DNA of 64,000 nucleotides. Source: an uncultured Paracoccaceae bacterium (GTDB taxonomy: Bacteria > Pseudomonadota > Alphaproteobacteria > Rhodobacterales > Rhodobacteraceae). The stretch spans positions 193,501 through 257,500 of the forward strand of contig CANLDN010000002.1 in NCBI GenBank assembly GCA_947489445.1, in the 5' to 3' direction. The notes below the pieces were generated by a model that was given only the letters and a program-made list of their open reading frames with translations, was not told the DNA's origin and searched no databases. Made by a program: the position numbers and the translations under genes. Shown here piece after piece: positions 18,500 to 27,209 of this stretch. Position 1 is the stretch's first letter; every line of letters starts with the position of its first letter.

Positions 18500-19653
18500 G
18501 CGCCCAGCAGCTCCCGTAAAACGGCATTCAGCAAAGGCTTACCCTTAGACGTCAGACGAAGCTGCCCATCACATTTCTCAATCAATGACATATCTTCTAA
18601 GTTATTGAATTTATTAAATATATACTCTTCACCAAATGAGCTAAGCCGATCCAGACAAACCCCTTCCGACAGCCTTAACCCCATCAACAGAAACTCCGCC
18701 GCTTGCTCCGCCGGGGTCAGCGACACACGCACCCCGTCACCGGACCCCGTTCGCTTGACTTGTGTCAGCCATAAAATAGGCGCGGACGGTGCTTCAGTTG
18801 CGAACCGTTGCCCCGAAAGCGTCAAACGCCCGTGCGCGCCCGGTCCAATGCCCACATAATCGCCATACCGCCAGTAGATCTTGTTATGGATGCTCTCGCA
18901 CCCACTGCGCGCGTGATTGGAAACCTCGTATCCAGCAAACCCCGCGGCGGCACAAACATCCTGGGTCAGCGCATACATGTCTGCCGACAAATCATCGTCT
19001 GGCAATCCCCGCAGCTTCCCAGCGGCATAGCGGTCGCCAAATGCGGTGCCATCCTCAATCGTCAGCTGGTATAGTGATAGGTGATCAATCGCCATCGACA
19101 AAGCCTGATCCAATTCGCTGCGCCAAGCTGCCAATGACTGACCTTGTCGGGCATAAATCAGATCAAAGCTGACGCGATCAAACACGCCACGCGCCAACTC
19201 AAACGCATCCAACGCTTCGCGGGCCGAATGCAGCCGCCCTAATGCCTTCAAATCAGGATCATTCAGCGCCTGAATCCCCATTGACACCCGGTTTACCCCC
19301 GCATCGCGGTAGCCGGCAAACCGGCCAGCTTCGACCGATGTCGGGTTTGCCTCCAGCGTAATTTCAATATCATTGGCGATGGGCCAGGTCGCCCGTACCT
19401 TGGTAAGGATTGCGTCAACCACATCGGGATCCATTAGGCTTGGCGTGCCGCCCCCAAAAAACACCGACCGTAGCACTCGGCCCTCGGTTTCGGTGCCTAC
19501 GCGCTCAATCTCGCTCAGATACGCGGCAGACCAGGCATTTTGATCGATAAGCGCCACGACATGGCTGTTAAAGTCGCAATAGGGGCATTTGGCCTGACAA
19601 AACGGCCAATGGATATAAAGCCCAAAGCCGCCATGTTCCCAATCCTCAGCCAA
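18496..19653 (-). CDS. hemW: HemW, radical-SAM haem chaperone
   Basis: A 385-residue HemW protein, a radical-SAM relative of HemN that binds haem and probably delivers it to respiratory enzymes. The cluster motif is FCQAKCPYCDF, that is C-x3-C-x2-C followed by Phe instead of HemN's fourth Cys, which separates HemW from true coproporphyrinogen oxidase. SVFFGGGTPSLMD and RVSMGIQALNDPDL are family signatures. The C-terminal HemN domain is present. It is the last gene of the leftward rph-rdgB-hemW operon, overlapping rdgB by 8 bp. Confidence 0.93.
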   Translation of the reverse strand: MAEDWEHGGFGLYIHWPFCQAKCPYCDFNSHVVALIDQNAWSAAYLSEIERVGTETEGRVLRSVFFGGGTPSLMDPDVVDAILTKVRATWPIANDIEITLEANPTSVEAGRFAGYRDAGVNRVSMGIQALNDPDLKALGRLHSAREALDAFELARGVFDRVSFDLIYARQGQSLAAWRSELDQALSMAIDHLSLYQLTIEDGTAFGDRYAAGKLRGLPDDDLSADMYALTQDVCAAAGFAGYEVSNHARSGCESIHNKIYWRYGDYVGIGPGAHGRLTLSGQRFATEAPSAPILWLTQVKRTGSGDGVRVSLTPAEQAAEFLLMGLRLSEGVCLDRLSSFGEEYIFNKFNNLEDMSLIEKCDGQLRLTSKGKPLLNAVLRELLGA

Positions 19654-20251
19654 AACACGCTTTCAACTTGCGAAAGGCATCAGTCCGGTGACTGATCTTG
19701 TTCTTTTCCCAGCGGTCCATTTCGCCAAAGGTGATGTCATACCCGTCGGGCTGAAAAATCGGATCATATCCATGGCCCTGATTGCCGCGCATGGGCCAGA
19801 CAATCTGTCCCAACATCACGCCGGGAAAAACCTCATCATGCCCATCAGGCCACGCTAAAACCAGTGTACAACAAAATCGGGCAGTGCGTGGAAACGGGGC
19901 AGAAACAGTCTCTAACGCAGCCCAACTCCGCTCCATCGCCATTTTGAAATCGCGCCCATTTGGTGTCTCTGCCCAATCAGCGGTATGCACACCTGGCGCA
20001 CCGTTTAGCCCATCAATCTCGATCCCGCTATCATCGGCGAGTGCTGGCAACCCGGTCGCTTCCGCCGCCGCATGTGCCTTGATCCGGGCGTTCCCGACAA
20101 AGGTTGTTTCGGTCTCTTCCGGTTCTGGCAGCCCATGATCAGCGTTTGATGACAGTGTGATCCCATAAGGCGAAAGCAGATCAGCGATCTCCTCCAGCTT
20201 CCCGGTGTTGTGGGTCGCTACAACCAGATCATCACCGTCAAACTTTCGCAT
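19646..20251 (-). CDS. rdgB: dITP/XTP pyrophosphatase RdgB
   Basis: RdgB (Ham1 family), 201 residues, removes inosine and xanthosine triphosphates from the nucleotide pool. The substrate loop VVATHNTGKLEEIADLL is at the N-terminus, followed by ADDSGIEIDGLNGAPGVHTA with the metal-binding Asp residues, and YDPIFQPDGYDITFGEM and the closing SHRTDAFRKLKACF. Its ATG overlaps the rph stop by one base, and hemW follows with an 8 bp overlap. Confidence 0.95.
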   Translation of the reverse strand: MRKFDGDDLVVATHNTGKLEEIADLLSPYGITLSSNADHGLPEPEETETTFVGNARIKAHAAAEATGLPALADDSGIEIDGLNGAPGVHTADWAETPNGRDFKMAMERSWAALETVSAPFPRTARFCCTLVLAWPDGHDEVFPGVMLGQIVWPMRGNQGHGYDPIFQPDGYDITFGEMDRWEKNKISHRTDAFRKLKACFG

Positions 20252-20958
20252 TAGCCTACAGCCGCCAACTGTGCCACCGTCAATTCAGCCACACCTTTTT
20301 CAGCCAGATCAAGTAGGCCATCCATCTGCGCGCGACTATAAGTCGACCCCTCTGCAGACATCTGCACCTCAATCAGCTTCCCACCGGTCATGACAAAATT
20401 GCCATCAACGCCAGCTTCACTATCCTCAGGATAATCTAGATCCAGTACCTCTTGTCCGGCATAAATCCCGCATGAAATTGCCGCCACCGGGTCAATCAGT
20501 GGATCACTTATCACATCACCGGCTTTCATCAGCTTTTGTACTGCCAGCTTCAAGGCGACCCAACCGCCGGTGATTGACGCACAGCGCGTACCGCCATCGG
20601 CCTGAATAACGTCGCAATCCACAACAATCTGCCGCTCACCCAACGCGACACGATCAACACCGGCACGCAGTGACCGACCAATCAGTCGCTGGATTTCCTG
20701 GGTGCGACCGGACTGACCGTTTTTCGCCTCGCGACGCATGCGTGTATTCGTCGCGCGGGGTAGCATTCCATATTCTGCAGTTACCCAGCCAAGACCTGTG
20801 TTTTTCAGAAACGGCGGTACGCGTTCGTCGATGGTCGCGGTGCATAAAACATGGGTGTTGCCACATTTGATAAGGCAAGATCCTTCGGCATGCATGGTCA
20901 CGCCCGTTTCAATCGACACTTCACGCATTTCGTTTTTCTGACGGCCGGATGGGCGCAT
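20251..20958 (-). CDS. rph: Ribonuclease PH
   Basis: RNase PH, 235 residues, is a phosphorolytic exonuclease that trims tRNA 3' ends. [19 protein letters not shown] is the family N-terminus, followed by [53 protein letters not shown] and the active-site region [23 protein letters not shown] 20958 has AGGAG just upstream; the longer in-frame extension covers the divergent promoter region and is rejected. It diverges from hrcA across 115 bp. Confidence 0.95.
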   Translation of the reverse strand: MRPSGRQKNEMREVSIETGVTMHAEGSCLIKCGNTHVLCTATIDERVPPFLKNTGLGWVTAEYGMLPRATNTRMRREAKNGQSGRTQEIQRLIGRSLRAGVDRVALGERQIVVDCDVIQADGGTRCASITGGWVALKLAVQKLMKAGDVISDPLIDPVAAISCGIYAGQEVLDLDYPEDSEAGVDGNFVMTGGKLIEVQMSAEGSTYSRAQMDGLLDLAEKGVAELTVAQLAAVG

Positions 20959-21020
20959 GGGATCACTCCTGTTGGTTGCAGCGCCGGGATACGCTGCCCA
21001 TCTATGAAATCCAACCCCGA

Positions 21021-21049
21021 TTGACGTCGCAACCAACTTCGTTTTAATT
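21021..21049 (+). promoter_or_regulatory. Predicted promoter of hrcA-grpE
   Basis: TTGACG (21021-21026), a 17-bp spacer and TTAATT (21044-21049) lie 25 bp before the hrcA start. The spacing and hexamers fit a housekeeping sigma-70 promoter. No full CIRCE inverted repeat is visible in the hrcA upstream region. Confidence 0.45.
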
Positions 21050-21073
21050 GCCCAGCCTTCATCAGAGGACACG

Positions 21074-22138
21074 ATGGCCGATCAGACGCCCAACATTGAA
21101 GATATGAACGACCGCTCGCGCGAGGTCTTCCGGCGCGTGGTCGAAGGCTATCTTGAAAGCGGTGCACCAGTTGGGTCGCGGACTTTGACCCGTGATTTCT
21201 CGGAACAGGTCAGTGCCGCGACCATCCGTAATGTGATGCAAGATCTTGAGTTTCTCGGTTTGCTGGACAGTCCGCACATCAGCGCAGGCCGTATTCCGAC
21301 GCAGCTAGGTCTGCGCATGTTTGTCGATGGCCTGCTCGAAATCGGTGATCTGGAAAGTGAAGACCGCCAGAAGATTGACCGCACATTTGGCACCAATGAC
21401 CAGGATGTTGCCAGCGTGCTTGATCATGTGGGTGAGGCATTATCAGGTGTTACGCAGGGGGCGAGCCTTGTCCTGACTCCCAAACATGAAGCCGCGATCA
21501 AACATATCGAATTTGTTTCGCTCTCGCGCGAACGCGCCCTTGTGGTGTTGGTTTTTGCTGATGGACATGTCGAAAACCGCATTTTCACGCCACCGGCTGG
21601 TCAAACACCGTCTTCGATGCGCGAAGCGGCCAATTTTTTGAATGCCATCGCCACCGGTCACACACTTTCCGAACTGGGTCAGGTCATCGCCCGCGAAATT
21701 GCCGCGCGTCGTCAGGAAATTGATGCACTTGCTGCGGATCTTGTCGAAAACGGTTTTGCACTTTGGGAAAATGAGGGTGAGGCGACGGAACGTCTGATTG
21801 TCCGTGGCCGCGGCAACCTGTTGTCAGACAATGAAAACGAAGCCGATCTTGAACGTATCCGCACGCTGTTTGACGACCTTGAACGCAAGCGTGACATCGC
21901 CCAATTCCTTGATCTGGCCGAAGAGGGCGACGGCGTGCGCATTTTTATTGGCTCAGAGAACAAATTGTTCTCACTTTCGGGTTCCTCTTTGGTCGTTTCC
22001 CCTTATATGAACGCCGACCGAAAGATTATTGGCGCCGTTGGTGTCATTGGTCCGACTCGCCTGAATTACGGGCGGATTGTGCCTATTGTGAATTATACTG
22101 CGCAGCTGGTGGGCAAAATGATTGCCGACCGTTCTTGA
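21074..22138 (+). CDS. hrcA: Heat-inducible transcription repressor HrcA
   Basis: HrcA, 354 residues, represses chaperone genes by binding CIRCE elements, with GroEL as corepressor. The winged-helix N-terminus has [20 protein letters not shown] followed by [20 protein letters not shown] and [13 protein letters not shown]. The C-terminal GAF-like part includes [20 protein letters not shown]. It lies 12 bp upstream of grpE, the usual arrangement. dnaKJ are about 30 kb away. Confidence 0.95.
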   Translation: MADQTPNIEDMNDRSREVFRRVVEGYLESGAPVGSRTLTRDFSEQVSAATIRNVMQDLEFLGLLDSPHISAGRIPTQLGLRMFVDGLLEIGDLESEDRQKIDRTFGTNDQDVASVLDHVGEALSGVTQGASLVLTPKHEAAIKHIEFVSLSRERALVVLVFADGHVENRIFTPPAGQTPSSMREAANFLNAIATGHTLSELGQVIAREIAARRQEIDALAADLVENGFALWENEGEATERLIVRGRGNLLSDNENEADLERIRTLFDDLERKRDIAQFLDLAEEGDGVRIFIGSENKLFSLSGSSLVVSPYMNADRKIIGAVGVIGPTRLNYGRIVPIVNYTAQLVGKMIADRS

Positions 22139-22150
22139 AGGGAACAAAGA

Positions 22151-22708
22151 ATGTCAGACAAAGACGACGCATTGCAAAGCCTTGATGAACTCGCCGCTGA
22201 GGGCGACGAGATGGAATTAAAGGCCGCCGATGCGAGCTTTGACGAAATCGAGGCGCTGCGTGCCGAACGTGACGATTTCCGCGACAAATTCATGCGCGCG
22301 CTGGCTGACACTGAAAACACCCGCAAGCGCGCCGACCGTGACCGTCGCGAGGCGGAAAACTACGGTGGCTCAAAACTGGCCCGCGATATGCTCCCTGTCT
22401 ACGACAACATGCGCCGCGCGCTTCTGTCTGCCGACGAGGCCGAACAGGAGGTCAACAAAGCCTTGCTTGAAGGGGTGGAGCTGACAATGCGCGAACTGAT
22501 CAGCGTCTTCAAAAAGCACGGGATCGACCCAATTGTGCCGGAAGTCGGTGACAAGTTTGATCCGCAACTGCATCAGGCGATGTTCGAGGCGCCGGTGCCC
22601 GGTACCAAAGCCGGCGAAATTATTCAGGTTGCCGCCGAAGGTTTCATGCTGCACGACCGTCTGTTGCGCCCAGCCCAAGTTGGTGTTTCATCTACACCAG
22701 CATCATAA
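22151..22708 (+). CDS. grpE: Nucleotide exchange factor GrpE
   Basis: GrpE, 185 residues, releases ADP from DnaK. The acidic N-terminus leads into a long helix (LRAERDDFRDKFMRALADTE, NTRKRADRDRREAENYG), followed by the four-helix and beta domains (VGDKFDPQLHQAMFE and a C-terminal LHDRLLRPAQVGVS). Length is normal for alphaproteobacteria. GAAGGGAAC precedes the ATG. It ends 25 bp before the convergent hemH stop. Confidence 0.95.
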   Translation: MSDKDDALQSLDELAAEGDEMELKAADASFDEIEALRAERDDFRDKFMRALADTENTRKRADRDRREAENYGGSKLARDMLPVYDNMRRALLSADEAEQEVNKALLEGVELTMRELISVFKKHGIDPIVPEVGDKFDPQLHQAMFEAPVPGTKAGEIIQVAAEGFMLHDRLLRPAQVGVSSTPAS

Positions 22709-22723
22709 ACAGGCATTTTTGTC

Positions 22724-22746
22724 GGGGCGGTTGTTACAACCACCCC
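22724..22746. terminator. Hairpin between convergent grpE and hemH
   Basis: GGGG-C-GGTTG, loop TTA, CAACC-A-CCCC forms a compact near-perfect stem at the convergent gene ends, overlapping the last hemH codons. It has no clear T tract on either strand, so its role as a bidirectional terminator is only a guess. Confidence 0.3.
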
Positions 22747-23816
22747 TTCAGATTGTTGTCGATCACACCTGACAACGCATCAATATGTGCCGCATCATCG
22801 TTCAGGCAGGGGATATACGTAAAGTGATCGCCGCCTGCTTCCTCGAAGCTTTCTTTGATCTCTTCGTTGATCTCTTCAAGCGTCTCGATGCAGTCGGCTG
22901 AAAACGCAGGCGCGCAGACTGCGATGTTTTTCACGCCCTCTTCTTCTGCAAGACGCGCAACCTCTTCGACAGTGTAAGGTTTTAGCCATTCCTCTGGGCC
23001 GAAACGCGATTGGAACGTGGTTACAATCTGGGTGTCGTCCCAGCCAAGTCGTTCTTTCAGCAATCGCGTCGTTTTTTGGCACTGGCAGTGATACGGATCG
23101 CCTTCGCGCAGGTAACGTTCTGGTACGCCGTGATAGGAACACACCAGCTTTTCCGGTTTCACCTCTGCCGCAGCATAGGCCTTTTCAATAGATTGGGCGA
23201 GCGCCTCGATATAAGCAGGCTCTTCAAAATAAGGTGCGACCACCCGCGCGATGGGTTGCCACTTTTCTTCCATCAAGGCCCGGAAAAACTGGTCATTGGC
23301 TGTGGCCGACGTCGCTCCGGCGTAGTGCGGATAAAGTGGAAAAAACAGGATCTTGGTACATCCGGCTTCAACCATTTCACGGACTTTGGATTTGGTGGAT
23401 GGGTTGCCATAACGCATGCAGAAATCAACCCGGACGTCATCGCCGTAGCGATCAATCATTTGCTGCTTGATCGCCGCTGTCTGCTTTTTGGTGATGGTGA
23501 GCAGCGGGCTCTCGTTGTCTTCTTCGTTCCAGATCGATTTATACGCTGCCCCGGATGAAAACGGCCGTTTGGACAGAATGATTAACTGCAAGAGCGGTTG
23601 CCAAATCCAAGCCGAATAATCGACGACCCGCTTGTCGGACAAGAATTCGTTCAGATACCGACGCATTGACCAATAGTCGGTTGCATCTGGCGTACCCAAA
23701 TTTGCGACAAGGATACCAACGCGCGCCGGTTTGATCGCGGGATGATCAGGTTGCGCATGCATCGGGCAAGTGGCTGGACGTTCCGTGTCCTGGCTGTGTG
23801 CATCAAACATTTTCAT
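22734..23816 (-). CDS. hemH: Ferrochelatase
   Basis: HemH, 360 residues, inserts ferrous iron into protoporphyrin IX. The N-terminal extension of about 30 residues is polar; the core begins RVGILVANLGTPDATDYWSM. Active-site features are CSYHGVPERYLREGDPYHCQ with the catalytic His, and FSADCIETLEEINEE with the conserved Glu residues. FPLYPHYAGATSATANDQF is the family signature. It follows HemJ function in the pathway. A methyltransferase gene lies 52 bp upstream in the same direction. Confidence 0.95.
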   Translation of the reverse strand: MKMFDAHSQDTERPATCPMHAQPDHPAIKPARVGILVANLGTPDATDYWSMRRYLNEFLSDKRVVDYSAWIWQPLLQLIILSKRPFSSGAAYKSIWNEEDNESPLLTITKKQTAAIKQQMIDRYGDDVRVDFCMRYGNPSTKSKVREMVEAGCTKILFFPLYPHYAGATSATANDQFFRALMEEKWQPIARVVAPYFEEPAYIEALAQSIEKAYAAAEVKPEKLVCSYHGVPERYLREGDPYHCQCQKTTRLLKERLGWDDTQIVTTFQSRFGPEEWLKPYTVEEVARLAEEEGVKNIAVCAPAFSADCIETLEEINEEIKESFEEAGGDHFTYIPCLNDDAAHIDALSGVIDNNLKGWL

Positions 23817-23868
23817 TGTCCCCTACGTAGCGCGAATTCTGGTCCAGTTAAATCGAATACGGGCCGCA

Positions 23869-24696
23869 TCAATCATTGGACCTATCTAAAGGTGTTTCTT
23901 CTGTGCCCAGCGCGTCAGCAAGCCGGGTTTTTGCACTGCCGGGTCGCAACGGTTTTTGCTGTGTGTCGGCCGGTGCCCAGCCCGTCAGGGTGATAACTTC
24001 AAATGTGGCATCGACGCGGTTATCGGCGTTCCGAAAGTTGGCGGCATAGATGCATGCCGCCTCGGTCAGCACATTGCGCGGCGTTGGCTGTTTTGGTCGT
24101 TGCGCTAACGCATTGTTTTCACCCATCTTTCGTAAATCATGCATCAGGTGAAACGCGTTGACATAGCTTGCCGTCATTGGGGTACTGTCAGCCACGGGCA
24201 GTGCGAAGCCGGCCCGTTGGAGCAAGCTACCAAGATCCCGGATTTCACCCATCGGGGCGATCCGTGGCGACAGGCCGCCTGTGATCGCTGCTTCAGCCTC
24301 TGCCAGTGACGCCCGCAATTCGTGCAACGTTTGTCCACCCAGAAAACTGGCAAGCATCAGCCCATCAGGTTGCAATGCATGGCGACATTGCACGAGCTGA
24401 CCCACAGGATCATTGGCCCAATGCAAGCACATCACATGCACAATCAGATCATGCGCACCCGGTTGCAGCGCAAGGGTTTCATCATCGTCCACGATCACCG
24501 CATCTGGATACCGCGCCGCCCAGAAATCAGGAAAGCCCGTCACAATCGCGACAGATTTAAAGGTTCTGTTAACCTCGATCAGTCTTTCTTGCAGCTCATC
24601 AGCGACAGCGTCGTGCAGGAACAACGCGTCAGGTTCTGCCCGCACACGATTGCGGGCAAGGGCTGTGCGATCAACAAGATTGGGCATTTTGTCCAT
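23869..24696 (-). CDS. SAM-dependent methyltransferase-fold protein (BioC/NDUFAF5-like)
   Basis: A 275-residue class I methyltransferase-like protein. LVDRTALARNRVRA and FLHDAVADELQERL open it, and a degenerate SAM pocket follows (SVAIVTGFPDFWAARYPDA, lacking the usual GxGxG). HDLIVHVMCLHWANDPVGQL and the PDGLMLASFLGGQTLHEL segment match the BioC and NDUFAF5 group. In mitochondria NDUFAF5 helps complex I assembly by hydroxylating an arginine, so a similar role is possible but unproven. It diverges from comF with only 23 bp between the starts. Confidence 0.75.
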   Translation of the reverse strand: MDKMPNLVDRTALARNRVRAEPDALFLHDAVADELQERLIEVNRTFKSVAIVTGFPDFWAARYPDAVIVDDDETLALQPGAHDLIVHVMCLHWANDPVGQLVQCRHALQPDGLMLASFLGGQTLHELRASLAEAEAAITGGLSPRIAPMGEIRDLGSLLQRAGFALPVADSTPMTASYVNAFHLMHDLRKMGENNALAQRPKQPTPRNVLTEAACIYAANFRNADNRVDATFEVITLTGWAPADTQQKPLRPGSAKTRLADALGTEETPLDRSND

Positions 24697-24719
24697 GGGC
24701 TTTCATCTAGGGTGCAAAC

Positions 24720-25442
24720 ATGCGGTTGCAAAGCGTCATTCGTGCGATTTATCCGGCCCAATGCGTCGCCTGCGATGCGCAGACAGAGGCAGAGTTCGGG
24801 TTATGCGGGCCGTGCTGGCGCGAGACGCAGTTCATTGGCGGGCTCGTTTGTGATACTTGCGGAACACCGCTACCGGGTGAAGATCGGGGTGAGGTCGTGC
24901 AATGCGATGATTGTATGACGATTGCCCGTCCATGGGATCGCGGACGGGCCGCGTTGATTTATACCGGTATCGGTCGACGTCTGGTGCTTGGCCTCAAACA
25001 TGGTGATCGAACTGATTTGGCGCGACCGGCGACAACGTGGATGGCACGGATCGCCCGACCCTTGTTGCAAGATGATACAATATTGGTGCCCGTTCCTTTA
25101 CATTGGGTCAGGCTTGCGCGGCGGCGCTATAATCAGGCGGCGTTATTGACACATGGTTTAGGTAAGGTCTTGGACAGATCGGTTTGCGCAGACGCACTAT
25201 TGCGGCCCAAAAAGACAAGACCACTTGAAGGGCATAGCCGCGACGCGCGTTTTGCAGCGCTCGCCGACGCCATTATCCCAAACCCGAAGCGCACCGCAGT
25301 GATGAAGGGAAGATCGGTGCTATTGGTCGATGATGTCATGACATCCGGGGCAACCTTGGCGGCAAGCGCGGAGGCGGCAAAAGCGGTAGGTGCCACAAAC
25401 GTGTCGATTGTTACACTGGCAAGGGTCGTCAAAGATGCCTAA
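24720..25442 (+). CDS. comF: ComF family phosphoribosyltransferase-like protein
   Basis: A 240-residue ComF protein. The N-terminal double zinc ribbon has paired cysteines (CVACDAQTEAEFGLCGPC, then CDTCGTPLP and CDDC). The C-terminal PRTase fold carries the PRPP loop SVLLVDDVMTSGATLAA and VPVPLHWVRLARRRYNQAAL. ComF is needed for DNA uptake in some naturally competent bacteria and contacts the PriA helicase; catalytic activity is uncertain. It is followed after 32 bp by grxC. Confidence 0.9.
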   Translation: MRLQSVIRAIYPAQCVACDAQTEAEFGLCGPCWRETQFIGGLVCDTCGTPLPGEDRGEVVQCDDCMTIARPWDRGRAALIYTGIGRRLVLGLKHGDRTDLARPATTWMARIARPLLQDDTILVPVPLHWVRLARRRYNQAALLTHGLGKVLDRSVCADALLRPKKTRPLEGHSRDARFAALADAIIPNPKRTAVMKGRSVLLVDDVMTSGATLAASAEAAKAVGATNVSIVTLARVVKDA

Positions 25443-25474
25443 ATGACGGTGACCCCGACCCAAGGACCATCAAA

Positions 25475-25732
25475 ATGCCGACTGTAGAGATTTATACCAA
25501 ACCCACTTGCGGCTTCTGCCATATGGCGAAGCGATTGTTGAATTCCAAAGGCATCAGCTTTGTCGAGGTGAATATCTCAGCCCAACCTGAACGACGCGCC
25601 GAGATGATTCTGCGCGCGCAGGGCAGGTCGACAGTTCCGCAGATATTTATCGGCGACACGTATGTTGGTGGCTGCGATGACCTGATGGCGTTGGAGCGTG
25701 GCGGCAAATTGGATGCTATGCTAGCTGCATGA
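25475..25732 (+). CDS. grxC: Glutaredoxin 3
   Basis: GrxC, 85 residues, is a dithiol glutaredoxin. The active site reads KPTCGFCHMAKRLLN, that is CGFC rather than the commoner CPYC. The glutathione-binding segments RSTVPQIFIGDTYVGGCDDL and the cis-Pro are present. The stop overlaps the start of the nitrilase-family gene (ATGA), so the two are coupled. Confidence 0.93.
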   Translation: MPTVEIYTKPTCGFCHMAKRLLNSKGISFVEVNISAQPERRAEMILRAQGRSTVPQIFIGDTYVGGCDDLMALERGGKLDAMLAA

Positions 25733-26559
25733 AAGCAGCCTTAATCCAACTCAATTCCAGCGACGATCCGGTGGCGAACCTGTCCCGGACCTGTGATCTG
25801 GTCGCGCAGGCAGTGGGACAAGGTGCGCAATTCCTGCTAACGCCGGAAGTGACGAACTGTGTTTCGCAGGACCGCGCGCATCAAATCCGTGTTTTGCAGC
25901 ACGAGGCCGATGACATAACACTTGCAGGGCTGCGCGAGGCTGCGATTGCGCACGGGGTCTGGCTGTCGATTGGGTCTTTGGCCCTTAAAACGCATGATCC
26001 CGATGGTCGCTTTGCCAATCGATCATTTCTGATCGATCCGGCGGGGCAAATCGTCGCCCGCTACGACAAAATCCATATGTTCGATGTCACCGTTTCTGAC
26101 ACGGAAACCTATCGCGAATCTGCCGGGTACCGTCCGGGGCAGCGGGCTGTTGTGGCGGACACCCCGTTCGCCAAAATCGGGATGAGCATCTGCTATGATG
26201 TCCGTTTTGCCTATCTTTACCGTGCGCTGGCCCAAGCCGGGGCTGAGGTGCTTTTGATCCCATCCGCCTTTTCGCCTGTGACAGGTGCGGCGCATTGGGA
26301 ACCTCTGCTGCGAGCGCGGGCGATCGAAACGGGGTCTTACGTCCTTGCCGCTGCTCAAACCGGCACCCATCAGACCAGTGCAGGAAAATCACGCCAAACC
26401 TATGGGCACTCCATGGCGATTTCGCCTTGGGGCGAGGTATTGGCGGATTTGGGCACAGATTGCGGCATCGCGTTGGTTGATCTTGACCCAAGGTCAGTGT
26501 CACAAAGCCGCAAACGTATCGCGGCTCTATCACATGACCGCCCCTTTGAAGGCCCTTGA
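25729..26559 (+). CDS. Carbon-nitrogen hydrolase (Nit1-like amidase)
   Basis: A 276-residue nitrilase-superfamily enzyme with the Glu-Lys-Cys triad: Glu in FLLTPEVTN, Lys in ARYDKIHMFDV, Cys in IGMSICYDVRFAYLYRAL. The last segment and the overall length fit the Nit1 branch, which hydrolyses deaminated glutathione to alpha-ketoglutarate and Cys-Gly. Tight coupling to a glutaredoxin gene supports a glutathione-repair role, as inference. It ends in a TGATG overlap with the MarR gene. Confidence 0.88.
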   Translation: MKAALIQLNSSDDPVANLSRTCDLVAQAVGQGAQFLLTPEVTNCVSQDRAHQIRVLQHEADDITLAGLREAAIAHGVWLSIGSLALKTHDPDGRFANRSFLIDPAGQIVARYDKIHMFDVTVSDTETYRESAGYRPGQRAVVADTPFAKIGMSICYDVRFAYLYRALAQAGAEVLLIPSAFSPVTGAAHWEPLLRARAIETGSYVLAAAQTGTHQTSAGKSRQTYGHSMAISPWGEVLADLGTDCGIALVDLDPRSVSQSRKRIAALSHDRPFEGP

Positions 26560-27002
26560 TGTCTGATACATCGAACAACCTTGCCGTATCGCTCTTTAGC
26601 GAGATTTTGGCCGTTGATCAGCTGGCGCGCGCGAGCGTGGCGCGTGTGCTGCCCAAAGGGATGGAATTGTCGCATTTTTCCGTGTTGAACCATTTGGCTC
26701 ATGCGGGCGCTGAACGCTCGCCAGCGCAATTGGCCAAGACGTTTCATCTGACCCGTGGCGCGATGACGAATACACTGCACAAACTTGAATGGGCGGGTTG
26801 GGTCCATATTCGGCCTGATTGGGATGATGCGCGGCGCAAGATGGTGTCGATCAGCCCATCCGGTCAGGCCGCACGCGAGGCGGCACTGGCAGCCATTGCC
26901 CCTGTTATTGCGGATGTTGTCGGTAAGGTGGGCGAAGACAAAGTGCGCATCGCCCTGCCAGTATTGCGCGAAATGCGCCTGAAACTCAGCCAGATCGAGT
27001 GA
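26559..27002 (+). CDS. MarR-family transcriptional regulator
   Basis: A 147-residue winged-helix regulator. The helix-turn-helix region is SPAQLAKTFHLTRGAMTNTL followed by HKLEWAGWVHIRPDWDDARR, the wing with its conserved Asp-Asp-x-Arg. Flanking helices give the dimer interface. ATG 26559 overlaps the upstream stop as TGATG; a TTG three bases earlier is less likely. It could respond to a thiol or organic ligand, but there is no operator evidence. The broken acetyltransferase gene starts at its stop codon. Confidence 0.88.
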   Translation: MSDTSNNLAVSLFSEILAVDQLARASVARVLPKGMELSHFSVLNHLAHAGAERSPAQLAKTFHLTRGAMTNTLHKLEWAGWVHIRPDWDDARRKMVSISPSGQAAREAALAAIAPVIADVVGKVGEDKVRIALPVLREMRLKLSQIE

Positions 27003-27209
27003 TGTTTCGGTCACTGGCGCTGACAAGCGACGCGCTGGTCATGTGGGGCCAATCAATCTTTGAAGATTATGCAAGTGGGCGCTGGGCAGGGCACAGCGCG
27101 CTATGCCCGTGATTGTGGCAGAGGCAGACAGCGCTGCGGGCCGTCTGTATCGTCGCGTGGGTTTGCGCTGGCAAAGACTTTGGTCGAAGCGACTGAGCCC
27201 GGCTACTGA
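27002..27209 (+). pseudogene. Remnant of a GNAT acetyltransferase gene
   Basis: ATG 27002 overlaps the marR stop and opens MFRSLALTSDALVMWGQSIF, which looks like a normal N-terminus, but the frame stops at 27110. A second frame carries PVIVAEADSAAGRLYRRVG, typical of the acetyl-CoA-binding end of GNAT proteins, and then must shift by one base to read FALAKTLVEATEPGY and reach TGA 27207-27209. Only about 70 codons remain where such enzymes need 140-200, so there is a large internal deletion plus a single-base loss. The end overlaps the convergent epimerase gene. Confidence 0.7.
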
